A stretch of 64,000 bases of DNA from Anaeramoeba flamelloides (GCA_027625915.1 JANTQA010000012.1:16082501-16146500), one strand, 5' to 3'; positions 46,543 to 59,882 are shown, counted from the first letter of the stretch. The notes: generated from the sequence alone by a model not told the origin. Made by a program: numbers and translations.

Positions 46543-48402
46543 TTCTGTGGTCTGTGTTGATTAATTTGAAAAAAAAAAGTTTTTAGTCAAAAAGAAAAAA
46601 AATGATAATTTTTAAAGAAATTTTAAGTTGATATTAGTTGTTAAATTATAAAAGGAAACAAAATTAAGTCTAGAATACTGATGGAAAAGTATGGGGAAAT
46701 GAATAATGGTTGTTTATTTTTTGTTTTTTTATGTTTTCTTTTGCCTTAAGGATGAACGAATTATGTGAGAAATCATTTTACAAATAATAGGCTGTGTGTA
46801 AACTTAAAAGATTGAAAATAGTTACTCAAATTATGTTTTTTTAGAAAGAATGTGAAATTCCATAGTTAAATTGATAATTTATCTTGATTATGTTTAAGAA
46901 GTTGTATTAAATCTCCGAGGAATTACATTTCTAATTGTTTTGTAAAGATCTTGATATTTTTTTCACAAATAGTTATAGTAATATTTCGAACTGGTATAGT
47001 TAATGAAAAAACCCTATCCAAAGCTGGTAATGATGTGTTTCAAAATAATATCCTTGCTTCTTTCTTCTTGTTCCAATACAACATCTAATTCATTACCCAA
47101 GAGTATATCTTTGTTCAAATCAATTTTGAAGTTAAACACACTCATTTTTTAATGGAATTTCTAGAAAAGAACATTTGGGGAGGATAATTCTCAAAAAATT
47201 TGTCAAATGTCATTTGTCTCGTGAGATCAACAAGAACTGTTAGATTTCAAAATTTTGATGAATTTGAAAATTTGGAATGTTCTGGGTTCATAATTGTAAG
47301 TTGGTCTAAAAACCTACAGCCCACCAATTTTTGAAAAGTTTTGATTTTTTTCACAAGTTTCAATTATAAACTTTCATAATTGACTTTGAACATAGCGGAA
47401 ACTGACAATTTGGGAAATCTGATAAGGCAAACATTCAAATTCCACAAAATTTTGAAAATTAAGAGTTCTCATAAATATCTCAAGAGAGAAAGGGTATAAT
47501 TCCCCATTGCTTAAATCCACAGAACACTAATAATATCATTCTTTTTGATGGCCTTTAAGCAAATTTTAAATTACAGTAGTGAAAAAAATACATTTAATGA
47601 AAAAACACCTGGCATTAATTTCTAATTGCTAATATTAGGAAAATTGTGATTATAATATCTTTTATTTAAAACCAATTCCTTTGAAACAAGTATCAAACTT
47701 TTACAATTATAACTCACCCACTTTTTAGAAGGAATTACTAGTGATACTACACTTGTTCAAAATACCATTCAATCAATCAAAAAACAAGATAGAAAATTAG
47801 CATTATCGAAATTCCTTACAAAACTTCTCAAAAACTATATTGTTTTACAAAATATATACTATTTGTTGCAAAATAAATGCAACATAATTTTCATTCTGCT
47901 TTCCAAAAGAGATTTTTGTTAATCTTCTATAACATTTCAAATTGGTAATACTTTAAACGAGACTAAATTATTAATCTCCCTTTTAAAATTGGGAACTTTG
48001 ATGTTTTTTTTTTAATTCTTTTGTATATGTGATTTTTTGGAGGCTGAATGAAAATTTTGATCTTTTTATTTTGCAATTAACAGTATATCTCCTTAGATTA
48101 TCATACAATTAAACCAGTATTATCTATACAAACCACTTTAACAAACTTTGGGTCCATTTATTACCAAGTTAAGAAAACAATCAGTACTTTTTATATGGAT
48201 CTGTTTTTAAATTTTACTAATTTCAACAATGAATAGAGTAGACCAGACTTTTTTTCAGTTCCTCTATTTTTTTCAAACCTAAAATTCAAAATCTTAAAAA
48301 AGTCTGTTAAAAATAAAAAGTGAATCTTCAAAAAATAAACCAAAATCCAATCTTATTTTTTACTATTATTTTTTTTCCGCGAATTCTTTCATAGCTTTTA
48401 AC
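46543..48402. promoter_or_regulatory. Divergent intergenic region between RACK1 and the TBL1-type gene
   Basis: The 1.86 kb must hold both promoters, but no specific element is recognisable. A family-4 repeat fragment lies at about 47845-47925 in reverse orientation to 2520-2600. No exon-like ORF is present. Confidence 0.45.
47845..47925 (-). repeat. Dispersed repeat fragment, family 4
   Basis: On the minus strand it reads ttttggaaagcagaatgaaa, then tatgttgcatttattttgca and caaatagta. This closely matches 2530-2580. Confidence 0.6.
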
Positions 48403-50583
48403 ATGGATAACTTCACTCCAAAAAATCTAACTCTTGAAGATGTTAATTATTGCTTGTGGAGGTACTTCCAAGAATCAAATTTTACATTCACACAAAAAAT
48501 TTTTGAAGAAGAAAGTTCAATTCTCCAAAGTGAACAAGTCAAAAAGAATAATGCACCAGAAGGGGAGTTAGTTTCGTTAATTCAAAAGGGCTTGCAATAC
48601 AAAGAAATCACCGAAGAGTATCTCCGTCAGCAATCAAATGATTCGATCAATGAAGAACAGCTTTCTGAAAACCAAAATGAGGTAAACAAATGGAATTTGT
48701 TTGATCAACAACAAGTTTCGATCCTTTATGGCCATACATCAGAAGTAAACGTTTGCCAGTGGTCGCCCACCGAAAATTTATTGGCATCAGGGTAAGATCT
48801 TTTGTTTTGTTAAATGACAATATCAACAAACCAAAAAAAAACAACAAAAAAAAAAAAAAAAAAAATTATGTAACTTATTTGGAACAGCATGCTTTTTTTT
48901 TTTTTTGATATTTTTCTTTCAAAATGTTCAAAAAAGCACATCTTCTCCAAATTCCCTACGATCCCATTTTTAAAAAAAACAACATTACCGTTTTTGAATT
49001 TTATCAAAGTTCTCTCTGGTTGAAAAAAAATAACAAAATAAAAACAAAAAAAATTGTGTTAGAAAAGTTCCACACTTTGCTGTCAGTTCTTTTCAAAAAG
49101 TAAAAACAAAAATTATCTCTAAAACAGATGACAAGTTTCAATAAGCCTTTTTTTCAGGCTTATTTAAAACCATTTTTTGTCACGTTAATTTAAATGGCAT
49201 ACTGTAATATTCTGAACCCAAATAAAAACAAAAAAAATTTATTTTTTTGTGAACAAAACATTCGAACTGAAAAAAGATAAAAGCCAGAACCAGTTATGTT
49301 AACATTGTTCTTCATTGTTTTTTGTTTGAAAAACTTTGGACTTTCTGGAAAATTTTTAAACAAGAAAACACTTTTAAGAGGATTTAATAACGTTTTTAAT
49401 TAAAGACTTTTGTGTAATTGAATTTAGAGACCCATTCAAAAATCTTTATATTGTTGAAACATTTTTACTTTCAAAAAAATCAAGGGAGAATGAGAAAAAA
49501 GAAAAAAAAAGAAAAAAAGAGAGAAAACAACAAACAAGTCATGACGAGGCTTTACGATTTTAACCGAGATCTTAATTGAAGAGATCTAATAAAAAATTTC
49601 TTGAAGATTAATCATATTGTACAAAAGACAATTATAAGGAAGACTGACTTTTTTATTTTTATGGTGTGGTTATTTTTTCTTTTGATTTTTTTACTTGGAT
49701 TTGTTTTTATAGATTCTTCCCAATCGTTTCTAGATCTTTCATATTTATGGGATTAACATAAGAAAAGATCAAAATTTTCTAAAAGATTTTTAGGTGCTTT
49801 TAATTTTAAACAACAATAAGAAATTTTCAGTTAAATTCATTGAGAAAATATAAACACCTCTTTTGACCATTAGCAAAAGATCGAAATTTAAGGACTGATC
49901 CTGAAGATTTTTGACTAAGATATCTTTATTGTTGTTTAAATCTGTTTTTTTCTGATTATTTTAGGATTATTTTAAAAATATTCAAAAGTTTTCCAACCTT
50001 TATTTGAATTTAATGAATTTTTAATATCTTTTTTAAAGAATTTTTGTTTTAGATGTAAATATTTGAGTTTTTCAATTTGTTAAATTCTTTCCATTTGATT
50101 CCAATTTATATCAATATTTTTTCTCCCCAAATATGTACAATAGCATAAGTTTATTCAGAAAAAGGAGCTGTGACAAATATATTTAGTTTAATTTTTTTAA
50201 CAGTTTAAACTTTCTTTTGTTTATTATACTTAAATTAATCAAATCAATTCCAATTTCATTACGGATAATATTTTTTGGTTTACCCGTTTGTACTTTTAAT
50301 ATTGATCTTAATCTATATTAACAAAAATTTAATAATTAATTATTTCTTCTAAATCTATACTTTTATTAATATGAAAACAATCTTTTTGTTCAAATATTTT
50401 TCTTTATTTCTGGTATCGTAAAAAAAAGACATATCACATTAATAAGAACTAATGTAAAATTTAAAAGTATGCAAAAATAGTTTGATAAAACAAAGTTAGG
50501 AACAAAATATTTTATATTTTTTTAATTTTTAATATGGCATTTATTCACATCCCTATACTCCGATTGCTTGGAACAAACTCGTA

Positions 50584-50615
<32 letters not shown>

Positions 50616-53600
50616 TGTAACAATAAATTAAATATGCATACATTTAAATTAATATTAACATTATCATCATCAAATAATAAAAAATATTATGAAAAGCCAT
50701 CAAAATTTGTATATTATATCTAGAGTACACTATTTAAAAAAATTTAGTATTAAAAGTTTTCTTAACTGAAAGGTGCTCACAAAAGATTAATAATAATATT
50801 CTTATTCTACTCTACCTTAGTCTTCTTGAAAAAAATATATTGCATAAAGATAAACCAGAAAAGGTCTACCAAATAATAAAGTATCATAATGATTATTAAA
50901 TTCATTTATATTTCAAAAGGAAAATCATTTCTAAAATAATAGATATATGATCCATTTTGGTAAATATACATTAAATAAATTTCTAAAACATTTTATCTTG
51001 ATTAAAAATTTTTTAAAAATAATAGTTCTGGTGACTCAACTGCAAGAATTTGGAAAATCTTGGACACAACTGACTTAGATCTTAAAAGTAGAGAGATACA
51101 AAAGCCACATGTTCTCCAACATCTTTATTCTAATGAAAAGGTTAAAGATGTAACATCACTACATTGGAATGTAAGTAATTATGCTTTTTTTTTTATTTAT
51201 TTTATTTTATTTTATTGAGAGAAAGCAGTGATTAAAGCAAATTTTATCAAAATAGAAAAGAAGAAAACCAATATAAAGTTTCTGATCCTCTTCCCAATAA
51301 CTTTTAATAAGAAAAATAAAACTCATTGAAAATAAGAATAATGAAATTCCACCACTTAAACATAAAAGAATTCTTTATCATGACTTGAATATACTTTTTT
51401 TTTATTTTTTTTTATTTTTTTTTATTTTTTTTTATTTTTTTAAAAATTTTTTAAAAAGAAAAAAGAATTTTAAATCATTAGATTCGATAAATATATTCAA
51501 TTTATCGACTATTTTAATAATATTAATTTTTCAATATAATATAAAATTAATTGATATATAATTATTAAATTTAATAATACATAATTTCAAAGCACGATGG
51601 CAAATACTTAGCAACAGGTAGTTATGATGGGCGCGCTAGAATATGGACTAGTACAGGTAAAAATATAATTCCCTTATTCTTTTTTATTTTATTTTATTTT
51701 ATTAATAAACTCAAATAATAATTTTAATTTTCAAAATTATTAATATTTTATTTTAACAAGAAGAATTTGTTATTTTATTATTATTTTGCTCAAATCTTTC
51801 ATAATGATTATACATATACAATTTGGATCCAAAATAATTAAAAACATTTATTATTAAATAACAGAATATAATAATTTTAAATTTAATTGACCACTTAGTT
51901 AATTGAGAAACTGAATTAATAATATATATATTAAAGAATTTTTTAGTGAAATATTTGATTTTAATAATAATGGTTTAATAACGATCACATAATATTCCCT
52001 TCATTCCAAAATCCTGTTTTTTTTTGTTTTTTTAATTTTTATTATTTATTCATAAGTTACTTCTTAAAATTAAGAATTAATAAGAACAATATCACTAAAA
52101 ATATGGAAATATTAATTAATTATGTTCAATAACAAGATGAAAAAGAAAAAAATAATTAAAAAAGAAAAGTTTAAAAAGAATCCATTTCTTTTTTAATTTT
52201 TTTGTGATTTTAAATAATTTTTTTGAAACTATCTCAAAAATCTAAAAAATACTCGAAAATTGAAATTTTAAAAATACTCCTATTTTTATATGTGGTAACT
52301 TAGTGGAGGAATACTTATACTAGAGTCCCATTGAATTCTTCAACTTCTGTGAATTATGTTATTATTTTAATATGAATCGTTAATTTAATCGAATGCTTAT
52401 TTATAATAAAAAAACAATTAGAATTCCGATTATTATTAATATAATAGTAATAAAACTTTTATATTAAAAACGAATAAAAACAATATTTGAAAAAAATTAT
52501 AAACATATGATTTTATATTAAGTCAAATAAACTCCATTTCAAAATCATTGACCAATTAAAAATCAAATTTTGAAAATAAATATTTTTATAAATCGAAGTT
52601 ATCTCTTATAATAAAAAAATTACTTTTTTAATATTCAGTTTTATACACTAGAAATATTTGTTTTTTATCTAAAAATAAAATAAAAAAAAATAAAATAAAA
52701 TTGGGTCATTTATTATGAAATTTAGTTTATTTTTAACTTTAAATATTTTTTTTATAAGTAAAAAAAAAAAGTATTTTTGAACTTGAAGGAGAAAAAAAAT
52801 AGAGAGGGGGAATTTCCCATTTGATTAAAAAATAAAATTTTCATGCTATTAATCCATGGTAAATATAACATGTTTTAATCAACTTTTAAATAACTTTTAA
52901 ATGGAAAATTATACCTTAAAGTCTCATAATTACCTTTGAGTACTTTATAGATAATTATATCTGTAAAGTGCTTGTTTTTAAGAATCAGAATTTGTGTTTG
53001 AACTTTTTTTTTTTGAGAAATATTTCCAAAATCTTGTTTTCATAAAATCCCAGTACAAGATACCGACTCAAAAGTATTGATCCAGTCCAAGTACCGACTG
53101 GGCATATTATACAGAAAGGTTGATTTATTTTGCTTCATTTGACTTTAAATAAATTCATTTGGCTTTAAATTGCTTCACTTTATTCAGTTAAGTTCAGTTT
53201 CCTTAAAATCTGATCAGATCTAGTTAATTTAAGATCTAATCATAAACAAGTTTCAGTTTGTACAAGATCTAATCAGAAAAAACTTGCTTTGTTTAAAATC
53301 GAATCATGAACAAGTTTATTAATTCTTATAATGATTTTTTTATCACTTACAAATAACCCTCAAAGAAACACTAAAAAAAACACAAAAAGTGGGGGTACCT
53401 AAGGAACCCAAACAACTTCAAAAGGGGAATTTGGGGAGAGACGAATAACTTAAAAAAGGAATGTGGAAACAGTTACAAGTATAAAAAATAAAATTATATA
53501 CAGCATTTATTTTAAAAAAATCACTGTTCTGTTTTTGAGAAAATTTTCTGGATTTTTAATATTATTATTTTAATGTAAAATTTACAACAAAGAACTGAAA

Positions 53601-56600
53601 TTGACTTGCATAACTCATAAAGAATTTGTTTGAAAAGGAAAAAAATGTAAATTTCAAATTTTGAATATCTTTTTTTCAACAAAATATTTTTCAAGAGTAT
53701 CAAGTTAAATCCCATTGTCAAAACAAAGAAGATTTGATAAAACTAATTCAGAGAATATTAGTATTTTTCAGAATACAAATACAAATAGCCCCAATAATTT
53801 TATGAGTTTTTTTTAATTCATATTATCATGATAGTTTGTTTTTCTCTAAAAAATTATTGTTATTCTTTGATTTCAGTGAAATATGTTACTTTTTTTGTCA
53901 ATTTTTCATAGTTTTTTTTCTGAAATATTCCTTTAAACTTTTTCTTTGTTTTTGAGAGTAAACCGTTTTTATGTTTCCAAAGAAAAAAGAATAAACTAAT
54001 TTTAAATAGGATTTATATAAAATCGGTATTCAATTATAAAAATAATCAAAGATTCAAGACCCACTCTAGATAACAAATATTGTACAATTATATAATTATT
54101 AAAAAAAATAAAATTTATTTTGATCGAAAATTACCATAACAAAGATTGAAAACGGATTATTAAAAAAGAAAATTCGAAAATATAATCAACTTTTCCAAAA
54201 TTGGAAATCAAATAATTTAAAAATCAACAAAAGTAATATTATATTAACAAATTAAAATTTAATGGGATTATACCAAAATAAATGACTATGTATCAATAAA
54301 TAAATCAGGGAGTATTTTTTTTTTATTTTTTATTTTTTATTTATTTTGGACTCTTTAACTCCAAATGAAACATTAAATTAGAAACTGTATTGAAAGAGAG
54401 ACTGTTTTTTTTTTAGATTTATAATTAAAATTTCATTAATCTAACAGACCCCTTATAACAAAAAAAAATAAATAAGTAACAAAATAAAACAAAAAAAAAC
54501 AAAAACAAAAAAAACCTTTCTTTGGTTGATAATATTCAGTACCAATCAAAAATGTACCAATTTTGTCTCCTTGCTCTTTTTTAATCTTAAACAATAACAT
54601 TTTTTTGAATTAAATTTAAATTTATTTTTTGTTTTTTGAATTTTGTATTATTTGATTTTGTCAAAATAATGTAAACTTATATAAATAATGATATTTGTAT
54701 TATATTAAATACAGGTGAACCAAAAACAACGTACAGTGGACATTCCGGCCCAATTTTTAGTTTAAAATGGAATTCCACCGGTGAGTATCTTCTCAGTGGT
54801 TCTGTTGATAAAACAACAATTGTATGGGATATTAACACAGGCGAAATAAAGCAACAATTTGATTTCCATAACGGACCAACACTTGATGTGGATTGGCTTG
54901 ACGAAAGAACATTTGCTAGTTGCGGAACTGATAAAATTATCCAAATATGCCAACTTGATAGCTCGAAACCAATTAAAACATTTTCTGGCCATCTTGATGA
55001 AGTTAATAATGTTAAGTGGAATGACGAGGGCTCCTTACTTGCTTCTTGCTCTGATGATCATACAGTAAAAATTTGGAAAATGTCCGAAGACTCGTTTTTA
55101 TATTCATTTGAAGAGCACACCAAGGAAGTTAATTCAATTAATTGGAATCGAAACGGGCTGTTGGCAACAGGTGGATTTGACTTTTTAATTAAAGTATGGG
55201 ATCCAAATGTAATGGAATGTGTATATACTTTAGATAAACATGAGTAAATAGATTATTTTTTTTTTTTTTTATATTATTCATTTTCAAAAATTTTGTTATT
55301 TATTTATTTTTTTTTTGTACATTCTTATCCACAGTTTTCAGAGATAATCAAAACGTGCAAATAAGGGTTATCTGTGTTTTTGGAACAATTTTATATACAA
55401 AACTATTAATTGATCCTTTGTTAATTATTTCGTTTATCATACTTAATGTTATATTAAGAACTATTTACTGTCAATTTTTAATTAGTTTTTCTTAGAATAC
55501 TATTTTGCTAAGAATGGATATTTTTGATAACAAATTTAAAAAATTTACACATTTGTTGATTTTCATACACTTTCAAATAATAAATTTTATAAGTAAAACT
55601 GAAAATAAAAAAGACCTTATATAGAAAGCAATGTAAAATTTAATTTTATAATTTTATTATAATACACATACACACACACAAATATATATATATATATATA
55701 TATTTATGTATGTGTATGTGTTTGTGTGTGTGTGTATTATTGATCTTAATTATTCAAAAATCGTATTTGAAAGTGTTGTTTTATTATTATTAGAGATGTT
55801 TTTGTTTCAATTAATGATTTTATTCTGATTTTTTTACTACATCAGTTCCAACTAAATGAAATTTCTGAAAAAAAAAAACAAATTAAAGAATTAAAACTTT
55901 TTTCTTATTTTAGAGTCATCTAAAAAAAATGTGACTAAAAAGTTTTCAAAAAGTATCATTAAAATGGATAAAAAATTAAATTATCTATTATCAGAATTAA
56001 GCCCCATTCCAAAAATTTTGACACACCCAAAATCAAAAAATAGACAAAAAAAACCCTCAAATTATTGTATTTTTCCAAACATAATATTAAAACACATTTA
56101 AATCAATCAGTATTAATGTTGCCATATGTAATCATTTTAATCCAAATAAAAGAAAAAAACATAAAACTAAAAAATAAAAATTGGTGTTTCCAAAATGATG
56201 AAACGAGCGAAACAAAAAATTGGATTGGATTTATTATTAAGGATTAGATGAAGCATCATCTAATCTGTTAAAAAGAGAATTTTGAAGTGACTAAATTTGA
56301 GACTTCTGATTCAAAGAGTATCTAGATAGATACAGTCATCAGAAGTATTTGAATCTTAATTTAGTTTTCTAAAAAAAAAAGAGAGAGAAAGAATAAAAAA
56401 TGAAGAAGTGGTGGGAAAAAATGATAGAAAGAAAAGAATGAAGAGTGAAAAAAAAATAAAGAGGTTTAAAATAATTGTTGTGAGAGACTGAAATTTTCTG
56501 GTTTAAATGAATTTTCTGATAGGTTTTATTTTTTCTTGGGCTCTTTTTTCTAATTGTATGTTGAGTCATATTGGTCAGAAGATATTCTATGGTAACGTCA

Positions 56601-58937
56601 TGGATTTCTTTTATGTTCATTTTCCTCAATAATTCATCTGTGTTTTTTTGACTATTATGTTATAGTCAAAACTTTTGACTTTTTTGATTTGTTTATTCCA
56701 GTGTCTTCTGGTTCTCTCATATTTTTCACAGTCTCAAATAAAGTGGTCTATGTCATCAATTTTTTTGTTACAATATGGACAGAATTTAGATTTTACTCCC
56801 TTTTACCATCTGTAATGTGTATCTATTCAACCCATTACAGATAGACTTTGAGTTTGAATATTGTAGTTGATGATTTCCAGTTTAAGGGGTTAGTGTCACC
56901 ATAGATTTCTCTATAATCAAAATATGTTGTAATTGGGTGTAAATGATATTAGTATGCCTAGGATCAAATAGCTTCTGTTACTCTAAAAAATCATTTATTA
57001 ATCTTATTGCACAATAAATTATTACATTTTTTACTCAGGATCACTATTAAAAATTTTCATTTTGGAAATTTTTTTTCAATTCAATTAACTAAATCTAAAA
57101 ATAGAAACTCCAAATAATAGTATTTGGAGATTTAATAATTCATATTTAGAACTTCCAAAAGTAACTATTTTTTCAAAATTTTTTAATTTCAAAGATTAAC
57201 TCAACAATCATCAAAATAAAAACCCAAAGACTGATTAGTTTTGTTCCTTTTTGATAAAGATAATTGTAACACCAATATATTTCCAATATTTCAGAAATAA
57301 TTTGCAAAAAAATCTATTGGTTAATTATTTAATTTTTTTAAAAAAAAACCAACCGTTTTAGCAACTAATCTACATTTCTCCACAAATTTAAGAAAGATAT
57401 TTTGCAACTTTGGAGTCTTCAGATTGATAATTCAACCTTTAAATTTATGCCGAAATGCAGATTTTATTCTGAAATGATTGTTGGGTTTTTTACTAATACA
57501 TAGATCATTTTTAATTGATGAGGTAAACAAATATTACTACTTGACTAATCGAATTTTTTAGAGACATTTGAACCATGGATCACTAATGTGATTTACACCC
57601 AATAACAACATACTTTAATCTTAGGTTTCTCCTTGGTAGACGCTAATCCCTTAAGTAGGGCTGTTTTTCTTTGAAGTTTTCTGGGAACTTGCTAATCTTT
57701 AGGTATTTCTTTAGTTTCCAGTTTTCGTCTCCTTTGGATGGATGGACTTTGTCTTGTAATTGATTTTATGTGGGCTTGATGGAGTTTTTTTCTTTATTTC
57801 AATTTTCCCCATGTTTTCCCAATCAATGCCTTCAATTTCATCCAATGTTAGGTCTTCAGCTAGGTGATCCAGATTTAGGTGTTTTAATTTCTTTATGAAA
57901 TTAGTTTTCCTTTTTAGGATCATATTTTGAGTGGGGTCCAACCTGGTTTCCCATTTGAGAATATCCATAGGGGTGCCCACTTAAATTTTTATTGTGTTTT
58001 TTAATTTTTTGTTGATCACAGTATCTAGATCTTTAATATCTGTCTTGGTTAAAAAAATGTACTGATAAATTTTTTGAAATTTCACCAATAATTATTGATC
58101 AATCAAATGATTAGATACCATCAACCAATTGCATCGGGATTTTTCTATTTAACAAACTCAACACTTAACCTTCTGTCAATCATTTGAAAAAAATCTTCAA
58201 TCTAACAGAACAAATTACTTAACTGGAAAAAAAGGAAATGAAAACAAAACAGAAAAAGACAAAAAATGGAAAAATAGTTTTTTGTAAAATCAAAATTATT
58301 TCCAAATTGAATGTAAAGTGTGGTATTGCTGTTCTTTCCACTGTTTAAATTGTGTCCAAATTTATTGAATTTAGTTGTAAAATCACACTCCAATAAACCT
58401 ATTTTTTGGGCAATGTTAAAAAAAATATTTTGTCACATTTTTTTATAACAACTTTAAATTAATTCGACAAATTTCCAAAACAAAATGTAAATTTTTAAAT
58501 AAATTTAGATTTTTCCGCCTTACTTTTTTTTTTGAAGAATTTTATTAATTTTCTAACATTTTCTAAACACTATTTGTAAAAATAATTCGAATAAAAGTCT
58601 TAAAAAATGAGTAATTTACCGTGAAAACCTTATTTTGATCCTTTTTGATTATCTCTGATTTTTTGATTATTATTACTCTTAAAATTTGTATAGATCTCCA
58701 GTATATTCAATTGCGTTTAGTCCTGATGGTAGATATTTAGCAAGTGGATCGCTTGATAAACTTTTACATATATGGTCTGTTAAAGATGGAAGGCTATTAA
58801 GAACGTATCAGGGTAAAAGTGGTATTTTTGAAGTTTCTTGGAATAAAGATGGAGATAAAATTGCCGCTTCCTTTAATGATGGTACACTCGCAGTAATTGA
58901 ATTAAGAAAAGGCGACCTTGAGGTATTAAATAATTAA
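48403..58937 (+). CDS. TBL1XR1: TBL1/TBL1XR1-type LisH-WD40 corepressor subunit, five exons
   Basis: TBL1-family proteins are exchange factors of the NCoR/SMRT-HDAC3 complex; yeast Sif2 is the counterpart in Set3C. Exons are 48403-48791, 51026-51170, 51593-51656, 54715-55243 and 58694-58937, giving 456 residues with phase kept throughout. A LisH domain occupies about 8-45 (LEDVNYCLWRYFQESNFTFT), then LISLIQKGLQY-like sequence (LVSLIQKGLQYKEI). WD40 repeats run from about 105 to the end. Exon 1 joins exon 2 as LLASG|SGDSTARIW, matching human LLASGSGDSTARIW. Later marks are ATGSYDGRARIW, GPIFSLKWN, SGSVDKTTIVWD, GEIKQQFDFH, LDVDW, LASCSDDHTVKIW, PVYSIAFSPDGRYLASGS and GIFEVSWNKDGDKIAAS. Human TBL1XR1 has 514 residues; the shortfall is the linker after LisH. 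Introns are 2,234, 422, 3,058 and 3,450 bp. The last one carries nested transposons. Confidence 0.93.
48792..51025 (+). other. Intron 1 of the TBL1-type gene
   Basis: Donor GTAAGA, acceptor AATAATAG. The intron is AT-rich with a TA dinucleotide run at 50584-50610. No nested gene was recognised. Confidence 0.8.
50584..50610. repeat. (AT)n microsatellite
   Basis: About 13 uninterrupted AT units in intron 1 of the TBL1-type gene. Confidence 0.9.
51394..51441 (+). repeat. 10-bp minisatellite of nine T and one A
   Basis: Roughly five tandem units of T9-A in intron 2 of the TBL1-type gene. Confidence 0.85.
51657..54714 (+). other. Intron 3 of the TBL1-type gene
   Basis: Donor GTAAAA, acceptor TACAG. 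The intron is 3,058 bp of AT-rich DNA. Short repeats of catttgactttaaataaatt and of gatcta.tcatgaacaagttt occur at 53140-53320. No nested gene is supported. Confidence 0.75.
55661..55738. repeat. Palindromic microsatellite (AC)n-(AT)n-(GT)n
   Basis: An AC-rich block, about ten AT units and a GT-rich block run in order, so the two flanks are complementary over roughly 20 bp and could extrude as a cruciform. It lies in intron 4 of the TBL1-type gene. Confidence 0.85.
56227..58050 (-). mobile_element. 5'-truncated non-LTR retrotransposon (LINE), 1.8 kb, inside family D copy B
   Basis: Read on the minus strand, the 57711-58045 part encodes the sequence after a reverse transcriptase core: TKTDIKDLDTVINKKLKNT, GTPMDILKWETRLDP and RKTNFIKKLKHLN. 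About 56720-56790 encodes a knuckle typical of LINE C-termini: CPYCNKKIDDIDHF, then a stop where a residue is expected, then DCEKY. Several stops show that it is dead. The 3' terminus matches the short copy at 36576-36873. Flanks are an imperfect 13-bp direct repeat (aaaaaattggatt at 56214-56226, aaaaaaatgtact at 58051-58063), and copy A shows a similar sequence once. The polymerase core and everything 5' of it are missing. Confidence 0.75.
56886..57650. mobile_element. 765-bp TTAA-flanked inverted-repeat element nested in the LINE (piggyBac-like, tentative)
   Basis: TTAA lies immediately outside both ends (56882-56885 and 57651-57654). The first 75-80 bp (ggggttagtgtcacc...) match the reverse complement of the last 75-80 bp (gggattagcgtctacc...) at roughly three in four positions. 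The LINE's protein reading is present on both sides but absent inside. A TTAA target with long terminal inverted repeats suggests a piggyBac-type MITE. The inside has no ORF of note. Confidence 0.55.
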
Positions 58938-59378
58938 AAATTTATGACTATTGAAAATATCCACCTTATTTCACAAAAAGGAATTGAACCTGAAATATTT
59001 CTTTTCTTTTCATTTTTTTTTTCGCTTTTATTCTTTAAATATTATTTTATATATTTCTTTTCTTTTTATTTTTTAAATATAATTTGTAAACTGTTATTTC
59101 GGATATTCACTTTGTTTTTTTTGTTCTGTTCTTTTTTTTTTTTTTAATATTGTTTGGTTATTTTCTATAATTATCTTTTTTTAATATTTTTAATTACTAA
59201 TAAAAAATTTAAATGAAAAAAAATAAACACAATTATTTTATTCTTCAATAAAACTTTCTTTTATTCTGATTATCAAACATTTATTAAAATCCTTTTAAAA
59301 AACTGTGACAAAAAATTTTCAAAAAGTATTATTAAAATGGATAAAAAATGAAATTACTTATTATCGGAAGTAAGCCCC

Positions 59379-59882
59379 CATTCCAAAAATTTGGACATAC
59401 CCAAAATACAAAAAGTGTCAAAAAAAAACACAATTTATTGTATTTTTCCAAACCTAATATTAAACCGCATTTAAGTTACCCATTATTAATGGTTTTTTTT
59501 AAGTAATTATTTTTATCAAAATATAAAAAGAAAAAAATATAAAACCAAAAAATAAAAATATTGGGGTATAAAAGTATGAAACGAGCTAAACAAAAAATTT
59601 TCATAAAAATTGTTGATTGATCAAATGATAAGATACCATCAGCCAATTGAATCTGTTTTTTCTATTTAATGAGTGAAATAACTTTACTTTCTATCAACCA
59701 TTGAAAAAAAATTACCTATCTAAAGAAACAAATTACTTAACTGAAAAAAAGGAAATGAAAAAAAAATAAAAAAGAAAAAAAAATGAAATCGTTGTAAAAT
59801 CAAAATAGTTTCCAAATTGAATGTAAAGTGTGGTATTGCTATTCTTTCAGGTATTTAAATTGTGTAACAATTTTTTGGGATA
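59379..59882 (+). repeat. Inverted-terminal element, family D, copy C, uninterrupted
   Basis: This 504-bp copy carries neither insertion seen in copies A and B. It shows the empty 15-mer target of copy A at 59432-59446. Its ends (attccaaaaatttggacata at the left, complement of caattttttgggat at the right) are imperfect inverted repeats. Confidence 0.75.

Larger units (their letters stand above)
56005..58374 (+). repeat. Inverted-terminal element, family D, copy B, split by a LINE (TBL1-type intron 4)
   Basis: The left part (56005-56226) and right part (58064-58374) match copies A and C in order and orientation. Removing the insertion leaves about 533 bp. Similarity to copy C continues some 75 bp left of the element (from about 55931 and 59308). 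The B and C loci may therefore descend from one local duplication, or the element may be longer on that side. Confidence 0.75.

Noticed and set aside
57711-57980. Host gene on the minus strand within the TBL1-type intron
   Set aside because: The reading GTPMDILKWE...RKTNFIKKL is the post-polymerase part of a LINE, with further LINE sequence and stops on both sides.
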